Source of the DNA: Ectopseudomonas mendocina
GTDB taxonomy: Bacteria; Pseudomonadota; Gammaproteobacteria; Pseudomonadales; Pseudomonadaceae
Assembly: GCF_008041835.1 (NCBI RefSeq)
Contig: NZ_VRYE01000087.1
Location: 1-64,000, forward strand
Direction: 5' to 3'
Length of the DNA stretch: 64,000 nucleotides
In this document: positions 35,812 to 44,829 of the stretch, piece by piece
Position numbering within the stretch: position 1 is the stretch's first letter
Layout of the letters: each line of letters begins with the position of its first letter
The notes under the pieces: generated by a model
The model's input: only the letters and a program-made list of their open reading frames with translations
Database searches by the model: none
What the model was told of the DNA's origin: nothing
Translations under genes and position numbers: made by a program

Positions 35812-36572
35812 GAGCCGGTAACCTGATCCTGCTCGCTGCCATTCTCGGTGCGGTGATCGCTTCGTTCGTCTATCTGGGCATCGACCTCGGCGCTTTGGTC
35901 GCCGGCGACAGCTTGGCGCAGATGGGCCAATACGCCAGCGGCTTCCTGCAGCCGGACTTCTCCAGCGCACACCTGCAGGCCATTGGCCGTGGCGCGCTGG
36001 AAACCCTGGCCATGTCCGCCCTCGGCACCCTGCTCGCCGCCCTGCTCGGCCTGGCCCTGGCACTGCCCGCTGCCGGGCGCTTTGGCGGCGCCGCCCTGCA
36101 CGCCACACGCCTGCTGCTCAACGCCCTGCGCGCCATCTCCGAGCTGGTCTGGGCAGCGTTGATGGTGCTGGCCGCGGGCCTCGGCCCCAACGCCGGCACC
36201 CTCGCCCTGGCCCTGCACACCGCCGGCGTGCTCGGCCGGCTGTTCGCCGAAGCGCTGGAAAACACCCCGCGCGAGCCTGCCGACGCCATCCGCGAGAACG
36301 GCGGCGGGCGCATGCTCGCCTTCTGCTACGGCACCCTGCCCGGCGTCTGGCCGCAGCTGGTGGCCTACACCCTGTACCGCTGGGAGAACAACATCCGCAT
36401 GGCCAGCGTGCTCGGCTTCGTCGGCGCCGGCGGTCTGGGGCAGATGCTCTACATGTCGCTCAGCCTGTTTCAGGAAGCGCAGGCGGCCACGGTGATCCTG
36501 GCCATGCTCCTGCTGGTGCTGGCAGTGGATGCCTTGAGTGGCTGGGCCCGGCAGCGCTGGGTCAGCGGCTGA
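35808..36572 (+). CDS. ABC importer permease 2, PhnE type
   Basis: A 254-residue permease with six hydrophobic segments. The coupling loop TAGVLGRLFAEALENTPREP and the C-terminal LGFVGAGGLGQMLYMSL match the first permease closely, so the importer probably uses a heterodimer. The start ATG at 35808 overlaps the upstream stop as ATGA. It is the last gene of the operon. Confidence 0.9.
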   Translation: MRAGNLILLAAILGAVIASFVYLGIDLGALVAGDSLAQMGQYASGFLQPDFSSAHLQAIGRGALETLAMSALGTLLAALLGLALALPAAGRFGGAALHATRLLLNALRAISELVWAALMVLAAGLGPNAGTLALALHTAGVLGRLFAEALENTPREPADAIRENGGGRMLAFCYGTLPGVWPQLVAYTLYRWENNIRMASVLGFVGAGGLGQMLYMSLSLFQEAQAATVILAMLLLVLAVDALSGWARQRWVSG

Positions 36573-36802
36573 GCGCAGACGCTCCTGCCAATACGACAGT
36601 CAGCGCACATCACCCCACTAAACAGGCCCGCAGGCAGCAGCGCGGACACAGCAAGGCAAGCGCAGCGGCAAACGTATCGGTTCAGCGTTCGTTGCATCGA
36701 GGCAACAGTTCTTTGCCCAAACCCCGGTTTAATCAGCTTGCTGACGAGGCGTATAAACGAATTGCGACATATCGCCGCATCGATTATTCGAGGAGATTCG
36801 TC

Positions 36803-36976
36803 ATGAACGTGACCGTACATGAGCGTGACAACCAACATCTTTCCCGGGAAGCTCGTGCCATGGGCATCGTGGTCTGGGATGTGATTCAGAATGGCGAACT
36901 GGTCGGTATTTTCCCGAGCCGGGATGCAGCCGACGCTTATCGCAAAGAGCTGGAAACCTCGAAACAGCAAGGGTGA
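36803..36976 (+). CDS. small conserved protein, 57 aa
   Basis: A 57-residue soluble protein (MNVTVHERDNQHL...) with the compact pattern WDVIQNGELVGIFPSRDAADAYRKEL. This strand-strand-helix pattern is reminiscent of small sporulation-related or DUF2188-like folds, but I cannot name it. GAGGAGA lies seven bases before the ATG at 36803, a strong ribosome site that sets this start against the longer frame. Confidence 0.7.
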   Translation: MNVTVHERDNQHLSREARAMGIVVWDVIQNGELVGIFPSRDAADAYRKELETSKQQG

Positions 36977-37094
36977 GCAGAGGCTGTTGCCGTTTCAGCC
37001 GAAACGGCAACAGCTTCGCGGCACAGCCAGCACAGACCAACGCTCGCCATCCAGGTTCCGGGGCAACTTACGCCGACCAGGCGCAGCGAAACGC

Positions 37095-37337
37095 TCACAG
37101 ATCCAGTACCAGCCGCTGCAGAATGCGCTGGCAGCTATCGGCAAAGCGCGCGCCAGCCGGGCTCAGGCTCACGCCACGAGGCCCGCGCAGCAGCAGGGTG
37201 CTGTCCAGACGCTGCTCCAGGCGGGTCACGCTGCGCGTCACCGTGGCCTGCGACAGTTGCAGCACCCTGGCAGCCGCCGCCAGACTGCCCGCCTGCGCCA
37301 CGGCAAGGAACACCTGCATTTCACGGTGCTGGCTCAT
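37095..37337 (-). pseudogene. LysR-type regulator fragment, DNA-binding domain only
   Basis: The 80 codons encode a LysR helix-turn-helix (MSQHREMQVFLAVAQAGSLAAAARVLQLSQATVTRSV, cited as AGSLAAAARVLQLSQ and TVTRSVTRLEQRL) and stop at LQRLVLDL, just where the effector-binding domain should begin. Full LysR proteins have about 300 residues, so some 220 are missing. Its ATG overlaps the original stop of the neighbouring LysR remnant, as if the two were once a pair. Confidence 0.75.
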
Positions 37338-37873
37338 GCCGTGGATGGCGTACCAGCCGCGCGCAGTGCCGGGGCGAGACGAAAGCTCTCGACGCAAAAG
37401 TCGACGAAGGTGCGTACCTTGGCCGAGACCTGGCGCCCCCCTGATAAATGATGTGCACCGGCACAGCCGGTGGCTCGAAAGCTTCGAGCACCAGTTCAAG
37501 CTCGCCGCGCGCCACCGCCTCGGCCACCTGGTAGGACAGCGCGCGGGTGTAGCCCCAGCCCAGGCGTGCGGCGCAGATCGCTGCCTGGTTGGAGCTGACG
37601 ATGAAGCGTGACGCGGGCATGAAGCCGAAAACACCCTCGGCGCCGACGAACTGCCACTGGCTGAGCAGACCGTTGGCGCTGGCCGGCTTCGGTCAGACGC
37701 AGGCTGCGCGTGCTACGGGCCAATAGCAGCGTACCCTGGCGCGCCTCCAGGGCCGCCACGGTACGAGTCACGCTGGGCGGCGAAATGCCCAGCAATTTCG
37801 CGCCGCCGGCAAAGCTCTCGGCTTCGGTCACCGCCAGCAGCACTTTCATTTCCTGAAATCGATCCATCGTCAC
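37334..37873 (-). pseudogene. LysR-type regulator with internal deletion and frameshift
   Basis: The N-terminus (MTMDRFQEMKVLLAVTEAESF...SVTRTVAALEARQG...LRLTEAGQR) is a normal LysR DNA-binding domain. After LTEAG the sequence jumps, in another frame, to a late effector-domain segment (LLSQWQFVGAEGVFGF, then FIVSSNQAAICAARLGWGYTRAL), so about 120 codons are lost. A second shift lies at a run of six G on the minus strand near 37440; beyond it the proper C-terminus VRTFVDFCVESFRLAPAL can be read to TGA at 37334. Multiple lesions make this a real pseudogene. Confidence 0.8.
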
Positions 37874-37909
37874 CGCCTGTTTCGTGACCGCCGAGGCACG
37901 GGATGTGCC

Positions 37910-38530
37910 TCAGCGCCGACTCAACGCCAGACGCGCAGCGAACAGCAGAAAGATCAGCCCCGTGCTGCGATCCATCCACCTGATCACCGTCTCGCGCCGC
38001 AGCCAGTGGCCCAGCGGCTGAGTGGCACCAATCAGCAACAGCGCCCAGATCAGACTGAGCGCCAGATGAATGCCCACCAGGCCGAATGTCCAGGCGATCA
38101 GCGGCTGCCCCTGGGGAATGAACTGCGGCAGGAAGGACAGGTAGAAAATACCCACCTTGGGATTGAGCACATTGCCCAGCAAGCCGCGCAGAAACCAGTT
38201 GGCATCAGGTGTGCCGTTCACCTGCGCGGGCGCCAGCGAGGTACGCGGACGCAGCAGCATATTCAGCCCGAGCCAGGCCAGATAGGCCGCACCGCAATAC
38301 TTGAGCAGGTTGTAGCCGAATTCGGAAACCGCCAGCAGCGCACCGAGGCCGAAGGCCACCGCCGCGCCCCAGAGCAGGCAACCGGCGTTGATGCCCAGCG
38401 CCGCACGAAACGCCTGTCGCCGGCCTTCGACCGCCGCGGTACGCAGCACCAGCGCGGTGTCGATCCCCGGCGTCAGGGTCAGCAGCGTGGCCGCCAGGGT
38501 GAAGGCGATAAGGTTTTCAGCGAAGGGCAT
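37910..38530 (-). CDS. LysE-family amino-acid exporter
   Basis: A 206-residue inner-membrane protein with about six hydrophobic segments. It shows LTLTPGIDTALVLRTAA (about 18-34) and GNVLNPKVGIFYLSFLPQFI, the signatures of LysE/RhtB translocators that export amino acids or homoserine-type compounds. The start at 38530 gives the usual length. The divergent or adjacent LysR remnant may once have been its regulator. Confidence 0.88.
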   Translation of the reverse strand: MPFAENLIAFTLAATLLTLTPGIDTALVLRTAAVEGRRQAFRAALGINAGCLLWGAAVAFGLGALLAVSEFGYNLLKYCGAAYLAWLGLNMLLRPRTSLAPAQVNGTPDANWFLRGLLGNVLNPKVGIFYLSFLPQFIPQGQPLIAWTFGLVGIHLALSLIWALLLIGATQPLGHWLRRETVIRWMDRSTGLIFLLFAARLALSRR

Positions 38531-38653
38531 GGACTGGCGCTCCGGACAGGGCAGAGCGCGAGTATAAACAGCGCATCGCTGGCCGTCGTGGGGGCACAGC
38601 GATGTCGTAGGGTCCGCCCATGCGGTGCGTGTTACCGGTGGCACCAGCGGTGT

Positions 38654-39841
38654 TTAGCCGCAATACGCCTCGAACAGCCCAGTGGCCCCCATGCCACCAC
38701 CGACGCACATGGTGACGATGCCGTAGCGCAGCTCGCGGCGCTGTAGCTCGCGAACCAGATGGCCGACCTGACGCGAGCCGGTCATGCCGAAGGGGTGGCC
38801 GATGGAAATGGAGCCGCCATTGACGTTGTACTTGTCGTTGTCGATCTCGAGTTTGTCGCGGCAGTACAGGCACTGCGAGGCGAATGCTTCGTTGAGCTCC
38901 CACAGGTCGATGTCGGCCACGCTCAGGCCCTTGGCCTTGAGCAGTTTGGGCACCGAGAACACCGGGCCGATGCCCATTTCATCTGGCTCGCAACCGGCCA
39001 CGGTGAAGCCGCGGAAATAGGCTTTGGGCTTGAGGCCCAGCTCCAGCGCCTTTTCCAGGCTCATCACCAGGGTCATGGAGGCGCCGTCGGACAGTTGCGA
39101 GGCGTTGCCGGCCGTGACGCTGCCTGCCGGGTCGAACGCCGGTTGCAGCTTGGCCAGCGATTCCAGGGTGGTGTCCGGGCGGTTGCAGTCATCGGCCTCG
39201 ACCACGCCGTCGAGAATCCTCTTCTCACCGCTGGCCTTGTCTTCGACCTGGTACTTCACCGCCATCGGCACGATCTCGTCGGTGAACAGGCCTTCGGCCT
39301 GGGCGCGCGCGGTGCGCTGCTGGCTCTGCAGGGCATAGGCATCCTGGGCTTCGCGGCTGATGCCATAGCGGTTGGCGACGATCTCGGCGGTCTTGCCCAT
39401 GGGGTAGTAGATGCCAGGGTTGTCCTGCTGCAGCAGCGGGTTGAACAGGTTGTCCATGTTCATGCTTTTCAGGGTCATGGTGATGGACTCGACGCCGCCG
39501 GCGACGATGATCTCGCTGCAGCCGGACACCACCTGGTTGGCGGCGATGGCGATGGCCTGCAGGCCCGAGGAGCAAAAGCGGTTCAGCGTCATGCCCGCCA
39601 CCGGGTTGCCCAGGCGCGAGAGCACGGCGACGTTGCGGCCGATGTTCATGCCCTGCGCGCCCTCGTTGGAGCCGGCACCGACGATGCAGTCATCGACCAG
39701 CTTCGGGTCGATGCCGTTGCGCACCAGCAGCGCATCGACGCAATGCGCGGCCATGTCGTCCGGCCGGGTCATGTTGAACTTGCCACGGAAGGACTTGGCC
39801 AGGCCGGTCCGGACGCTGTCGACGATCACCACTTCACGCAT
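38654..39841 (-). CDS. acetyl-CoA C-acyltransferase (thiolase)
   Basis: A 395-residue thiolase that cleaves 3-ketoacyl-CoA in beta-oxidation, or condenses in reverse. The nucleophilic cysteine is in NRFCSSGLQ (about 87-95), the histidine in GGSISIGHPFGMTGSR (about 341-356), and the second cysteine in MCVGGGMGATG near the C-terminus. No hydratase or dehydrogenase partner adjoins it. It closely follows the FadA-like type rather than acetoacetyl-CoA thiolases, although the chain-length preference is unknown. Confidence 0.9.
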   Translation of the reverse strand: MREVVIVDSVRTGLAKSFRGKFNMTRPDDMAAHCVDALLVRNGIDPKLVDDCIVGAGSNEGAQGMNIGRNVAVLSRLGNPVAGMTLNRFCSSGLQAIAIAANQVVSGCSEIIVAGGVESITMTLKSMNMDNLFNPLLQQDNPGIYYPMGKTAEIVANRYGISREAQDAYALQSQQRTARAQAEGLFTDEIVPMAVKYQVEDKASGEKRILDGVVEADDCNRPDTTLESLAKLQPAFDPAGSVTAGNASQLSDGASMTLVMSLEKALELGLKPKAYFRGFTVAGCEPDEMGIGPVFSVPKLLKAKGLSVADIDLWELNEAFASQCLYCRDKLEIDNDKYNVNGGSISIGHPFGMTGSRQVGHLVRELQRRELRYGIVTMCVGGGMGATGLFEAYCG

Positions 39842-39945
39842 GATGCACCTCGTTGTTATTGGGTGGCGAATGGCGGGAAGATAAATCCAGCCGATCCCTG
39901 GGTGCGACCATCATTGATCTGGCGTATACAAGGCAATGGAGCCAG

Positions 39946-40019
39946 GTAGGAGCGTAGCCCGGATGCAATCCGGGGCTTTGGGATCGACACAAAAGCATCG
40001 CGGCTAAAGCCGCTCCTAC
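39946..40019. repeat. REP-type inverted repeat
   Basis: GTAGGAGCG at the left and CGCTCCTAC at the right enclose two further short palindromes (GCCCCGGATT-type and GCGGCTAAAGCCGC). It lies between the thiolase gene and the downstream end of the pap gene. Confidence 0.6.
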
Positions 40020-40034
40020 AGAACAGGTAGCGCT

Positions 40035-41516
40035 TCAATCCCTGGCAAACGCCGCCTCGATGGCCTCGTTGATGGTGCGCAGCACCTTGACCCGGGCGAA
40101 ACGCTTGTCGTTGGCCTCGATCAGCGTCCAGGGCGCGATCTCGGTGCTGGTACGGTCGACCATATCGCCTACCGCATCAGTGTAGTCGTCCCACTTTTCA
40201 CGGTTGCGCCAATCCTCTTCGGTGATCTTGAAGCGCTTGAAGGGGATCTGCTCGCGCTCCTTGAAACGCTTCAGCTGGGTCTGCTTATCGATGGCCAGCC
40301 AGAACTTCACCAGGATCACCCCGGCATTGGTCAACTGCTCTTCGAAGTCGTTGATCTCGCCATAGGCGCGCAGCCAGTCGGCCTGGCTGCAGAAGCCTTC
40401 GACACGCTCGACCAATACGCGGCCGTACCAGCTACGGTCGAAGATGGTGAAATGCCCGCGCGCCGGGATATGCCGCCAGAAGCGCCACAGATAGGGCTGG
40501 GCGCGCTCTTCCTCGGAGGGTGCCGCCACCGGCACGATGCGGTACTGGCGCGGATCGAGCGCGCCAGTCACGCGCCGGATGGCGCCGCCCTTACCGGCAG
40601 CATCGTTGCCCTCGAATGCAGCGATCAGGGCGTGCTTGCGCATGCGCTTGTCACGCATCAGCCCGGCCAGGCGCGCCTGCTCGGTGGCCAGTTGCTCCTT
40701 GTAGTCGTCCTTGCTCAGCGCCTGGGTCATGTCCAGGCTGGCCAACAGGCCGCTGCTCTGTCCGGAAACCGGTGCAGCATGTGGTCGCCCCACTATGCCT
40801 TGCTGCCGCGCCAGCGCCGCCTGCAAGCCTTCGAGCAGAATGCGCCCGACCGTCAGGCTGCGGTAATAGTGATCGACGCCCTCGACCACGTACCAGGGCG
40901 CGTAGTCACGGCTGGTACGGCGCAGGATGCGCTCGCCGTAACGCACGAATTTGTCGTAGGTCTTCGACTGCTGCCAGTCCAGCGGGCTGATGCGCCAACT
41001 GTGCAGCGGGTCATCCTTGAGCGCTTCGAGGCGCGTCTTCATCTGTTGCTTGGACAGGTGGAACCAGAACTTGAAGATCAGCGCCCCCTCATCGCAGAGC
41101 ATGCGCTCCAGGTGTTCGGCAGCATCGATGGCCTGATCCAGCACGGCATCCTTGAACTTGCCATGCACCCGCTCCTGCAGCATCTGGCTGTACCAGTTGC
41201 CGAAGAAGATCCCCATGCGCCCCTTCGGCGGCAGTTGTCGCCAGTAGCGCCAGGCCGGCGGCCGCGCCAGCTCTTCATCGGTCTGCACATCGAAGGTGCT
41301 GACCTGGATCAGCCGCGGATCCATCCACTCGTTGAGCAATTTGACCGTCTCGCCCTTGCCGGCGCCCTCGATGCCGTTGATCAGTACGATCACCGGGAAA
41401 CGCGCCTGTTGCTTGAGTTCGTACTGCGCCTCCAGCAAGGCCTCGCGCAGCGCCGGCTCCTCGGCTTCGAACGTGGCCTTGTCAATACTGCGGCCGATTT
41501 CGGCGGACTCAAACAT
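40035..41516 (-). CDS. pap: polyphosphate:AMP phosphotransferase
   Basis: A 493-residue PPK2 class II enzyme that transfers phosphate from polyphosphate to AMP, giving ADP. It has two tandem PPK2 domains, each with a P-loop: INGIEGAGKGETVKLLNEW (about 45-63) in the first and EGNDAAGKGGAIRRV (about 300) in the second. Lid-type arginines follow, as in RSWYGRVLVERVEGF. The size and duplicated layout match Pseudomonas Pap. I use the ATG at 41516 because GGAGG precedes it and the 140-residue extension upstream is not coding-like. Confidence 0.92.
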   Translation of the reverse strand: MFESAEIGRSIDKATFEAEEPALREALLEAQYELKQQARFPVIVLINGIEGAGKGETVKLLNEWMDPRLIQVSTFDVQTDEELARPPAWRYWRQLPPKGRMGIFFGNWYSQMLQERVHGKFKDAVLDQAIDAAEHLERMLCDEGALIFKFWFHLSKQQMKTRLEALKDDPLHSWRISPLDWQQSKTYDKFVRYGERILRRTSRDYAPWYVVEGVDHYYRSLTVGRILLEGLQAALARQQGIVGRPHAAPVSGQSSGLLASLDMTQALSKDDYKEQLATEQARLAGLMRDKRMRKHALIAAFEGNDAAGKGGAIRRVTGALDPRQYRIVPVAAPSEEERAQPYLWRFWRHIPARGHFTIFDRSWYGRVLVERVEGFCSQADWLRAYGEINDFEEQLTNAGVILVKFWLAIDKQTQLKRFKEREQIPFKRFKITEEDWRNREKWDDYTDAVGDMVDRTSTEIAPWTLIEANDKRFARVKVLRTINEAIEAAFARD

Positions 41517-41807
41517 GCAAAAGCCTCCCGGTAATGATCGCTCAAGCGTAATGGATCGGCCGCGACTTTGCCTGACATTGAGGCATCGGGGTTTGACCTG
41601 TGCCGGGTAAACCGCACGCAGAGGATGGCAAGCCGTTGAAAACACAGGCGAGAAAGGCCCGAGCATACCGATGGTGGCCCCACAACAACGATCGGAGCCG
41701 CGCTCGGCTTCACGCTTGTAAATGGTGGTTTTCAACGCAGTATTGCCAACGCAGGCAGTTTGCAACGGCCTGCTAGAATCGCCGCCTGTTATATCTGGAA
41801 CCGCACC

Positions 41808-43769
41808 ATGTCCGACGCCCACAACGCCCAGCTCGACTGGGACGAACACGGCCAGCCACTGTCGCGCAGCTATGGCGACGTGTACTTCTCCCGCGCCAAC
41901 GGTCTGGAGGAAACTCGTCACGTCTTCCTCGCCCACAACCAGATCATCGAGCGCTGCCAGGCGCTACCGGCAGGCGGGCGCCTGGTCATCGGCGAAACCG
42001 GTTTCGGCACCGGGCTCAACTTCCTCTGCGCCTGGCAGGCCTTCGCCGAACACGCCCCGCGCGACGCGCGGCTGCACTTCGTCAGCGTGGAGAAATTCCC
42101 GCTGGCCCTGGCGGATCTGCAGCGCGCCCTGGCCTTGTGGCCGGAGCTTGCGCCCTACGCCGGGCAACTGCTGGCGCAGTACCGCGCCCTCCATCCCGGC
42201 TTCCAGCGCCTGCTGCTCGACGGCGGGCGCGTGGTGCTGACGCTGATGATCGGCGACGTGCTCGACTGCCTGCCGCAGCTGGACGCGCAGGTCGATGCCT
42301 GGTTCCTCGACGGTTTCGCTCCGTCGAAGAACCCGGAAATGTGGACGGACGCGCTGTTCGCCGAGCTGGCGCGGCTGTCGGCGCCAGGAGCAACCCTGGC
42401 CACTTTCACCAGTGCCGGTTTCGTCCGGCGCGGGCTGATCGCGGCGGGTTTTGCCGTGGTGCGGGTCAAGGGCTTCGGCCACAAGCGCGAGATGCTCGCT
42501 GGCCCGTTCCAGGCTGAGCCGGCACAGCGCCCGGCGCCCTGGTTCGCCCGCCCGCAGTTGCCACCCGGCGAACGCCAGGTCGTGGTGATCGGCGCCGGCC
42601 TGGCCGGTTGTGCCAGCGCCGCCAGCCTGGCCGCACGCGGCTGGCGTGTGACCCTGCTGGAGCGCCATAACGATGTTGCCCGCGAGGCATCAGGCAACCC
42701 CCAGGGCGTGCTCTACCTGAAACTCTCGCCCCACGGCACGGCACTGTCGCGGCTGATCGTCGCCGGTTTCGGCCATACCCGCCGCTTGCTGGAGCGCCTG
42801 CAGCGTGGCGTCGATTGGGATGCCTGCGGCGTGCTGCAACTGGCCTTCGATGCCAAGGAAGCCGAGCGCCAGGCCAAACTGGCCACAGCCTTCCCCAACG
42901 ACCTGCTCTACGCGCTGAGCCAGGATGAGGCCGAGCAACGTGCCGGCATCGGCCTGCCAGCCGGCGGCCTGTTCTACCCGGATGCCGGTTGGGTAAACCC
43001 ACCAGCGCTATGCCGACAACTGCTGCAACACCCGCTGATCGAACTGCGTCCCTATCACGAGGCGCTGCGCCTGAGCCGACAGGACGAACGCTGGCGCGTC
43101 GAAGGACAGAACGGCGTGCTGGCCGAAGCCCCGGTGCTGGTATTGGCCTGCGCCGCAGAAATTTCCCGCCTGCTGCCGGAGGCGAACCTGCCACTCAAGC
43201 GCATTCGTGGGCAGATCAGCCGCCTGCCCGCCAACGCGGCCAGCAGTGCGCTAAGCACCGTAGTCTGCGCCGATGGTTATGTCGCACCGCCGCGCGGCAG
43301 TGAACACACCCTGGGCGCCAGCTTCGACTTCCACAGCAACGACCTGACGCCCAGCGTCGCCGAGCATGCCGGCAACCTCGAACTGCTGCGGGAAATTTCC
43401 CTCGATCTGGCCGAGCGCCTGGATGCGCAGACACTCGACCCGGCAACGCTGCAAGGCCGCGCAGCGTTTCGCTGCACCAGCCCGGACTATCTGCCGCTGG
43501 TAGGCCCATTGGCCGAGCAGCAGGCCTTCAACGCAGCCTATGCGGTATTGGCCAAGGACGCCCGACAAGTGCCGGATACGCCCTGCCCCTGGCTACCCGG
43601 CCTGTACATCAACAGCGGCCACGGCTCACGCGGGCTGATCACCGCTCCACTGTCAGGCGAACTGATCGCCGCCTGGCTGGAGAACGAGCCGCTACCCGTA
43701 CCGCGCGACGTGGCCGAGGCCAGCCATCCCAATCGCTTCATGCTGCGCACGCTGATTCGCGGGAGTTGA
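41808..43769 (+). CDS. mnmC: bifunctional tRNA-modifying enzyme MnmC
   Basis: A 653-residue two-domain enzyme that completes mnm5s2U34 in the wobble position of several tRNAs. The N-terminal methyltransferase (about 1-240) carries GETGFGTGLNFL and DAWFLDGFAPSKNPEMW. The C-terminal FAD oxidoreductase (about 260-653) begins VVVIGAGLAGCASAASLAARGW and ends GHGSRGLITAPLSGELIAA. Length is normal, and both active domains look complete. It stands alone. Confidence 0.95.
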   Translation: MSDAHNAQLDWDEHGQPLSRSYGDVYFSRANGLEETRHVFLAHNQIIERCQALPAGGRLVIGETGFGTGLNFLCAWQAFAEHAPRDARLHFVSVEKFPLALADLQRALALWPELAPYAGQLLAQYRALHPGFQRLLLDGGRVVLTLMIGDVLDCLPQLDAQVDAWFLDGFAPSKNPEMWTDALFAELARLSAPGATLATFTSAGFVRRGLIAAGFAVVRVKGFGHKREMLAGPFQAEPAQRPAPWFARPQLPPGERQVVVIGAGLAGCASAASLAARGWRVTLLERHNDVAREASGNPQGVLYLKLSPHGTALSRLIVAGFGHTRRLLERLQRGVDWDACGVLQLAFDAKEAERQAKLATAFPNDLLYALSQDEAEQRAGIGLPAGGLFYPDAGWVNPPALCRQLLQHPLIELRPYHEALRLSRQDERWRVEGQNGVLAEAPVLVLACAAEISRLLPEANLPLKRIRGQISRLPANAASSALSTVVCADGYVAPPRGSEHTLGASFDFHSNDLTPSVAEHAGNLELLREISLDLAERLDAQTLDPATLQGRAAFRCTSPDYLPLVGPLAEQQAFNAAYAVLAKDARQVPDTPCPWLPGLYINSGHGSRGLITAPLSGELIAAWLENEPLPVPRDVAEASHPNRFMLRTLIRGS

Positions 43770-43786
43770 TCGACGGTGCGCCGCAC

Positions 43787-44680
43787 TTAGGCTCTGGCCT
43801 CGGCAAGCACTGGCTTCGGCTTGCGAAACACCAGCACGTTGCCCAGCATCACCTGGCCCAGGCCGAGCAAGGCCGGGGCCGTCCACTGGTAGCCCTCGAG
43901 GAACACCGAGATGTTCAGCGCCACCACCGGGAACAGCACCGTGCAGTAGGCGGCGCGCTCCGGGCCCATGCGCCCGACCAGCGTCAGGTAGGCGGTAAAG
44001 CCGATCACCGAGCCGGGAATTGCCAGGTAAAGCAGCGAGCCGACATAGCGTGCGTTCCACTCGAAGGCGAACGGCGTACCGCTGACCAGGCAGATGCCCA
44101 CCAGCATCAGCGCGCCGTAAAGCATGCCCCAAGCATTGGTGGTCAGCGGCTTGAGCCCGGCCTTCTGCTGCAGGCTGGAGAGCATGTTGCCGGCCGAAAA
44201 GCACAGCGTGCCGCACAGCGCCAGACCGATGCCCAGCAGGCTTTCATGGCTGGCTTCATGCCCGGCCAGCTCCGGCCAGAACAGCAGACCCAGACCGGCC
44301 AACCCCAAGGCGCCGCCGAGCAGCACGTTGGCGGCGATGCGCTGCCTGAAGAACAGCCGCGCATTGATTGCATTCCACAAGGTCGCGGTGGAAAAGATAA
44401 CCGCGATCAGACCACTGTGGATCCACTGGCTGGCGGTGTAGAAGCACAGGAAATTGAGGCAGAACAGGCACAGCCCCTGCACCAGACAAACGCCCTGAGC
44501 ACGGCGATCCAGCGGCTGCAGACGGTCACTGAGCCAGAGCATGACGAACAACACGGCCGAAGCCAGGGCAAAGCGATAGGCGATGGACGCGGCGACGGCC
44601 ACCTCGCCCATCTGCAATTTGATGGCGATCCAGGTCGTGCCCCAGATCAATACGGTGAGCAGGTAAAGCGACAGGTTCAT
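43787..44680 (-). CDS. EamA/DMT-family transporter
   Basis: A 297-residue membrane protein with ten hydrophobic segments in two halves and the opening LLTVLIWGTTWIAIKLQMG. It is a different subgroup from the exporter at 401-1294; here the second half has TTNAWGMLYGALML and GRMGPERAAYCTVLFPVVAL. The solute is unknown. The start at 44680 places the first helix at the N-terminus. It is convergent with mnmC, leaving only 17 bases between stops. Confidence 0.85.
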   Translation of the reverse strand: MNLSLYLLTVLIWGTTWIAIKLQMGEVAVAASIAYRFALASAVLFVMLWLSDRLQPLDRRAQGVCLVQGLCLFCLNFLCFYTASQWIHSGLIAVIFSTATLWNAINARLFFRQRIAANVLLGGALGLAGLGLLFWPELAGHEASHESLLGIGLALCGTLCFSAGNMLSSLQQKAGLKPLTTNAWGMLYGALMLVGICLVSGTPFAFEWNARYVGSLLYLAIPGSVIGFTAYLTLVGRMGPERAAYCTVLFPVVALNISVFLEGYQWTAPALLGLGQVMLGNVLVFRKPKPVLAEARA

Positions 44681-44829
44681 CGAGTATCTCCCAAGACTGG
44701 AGCACAGTCTGGAAGCGACAGGCGCCAGGCGCTTGCACAAAGTTGCGCATTTATCGCTGCGCCATCACTGCCTGCCATCGCGCGCAGGCTTTATCATGCG
44801 CGCTTTATCCGTCAGGTCATTCTCACCGC

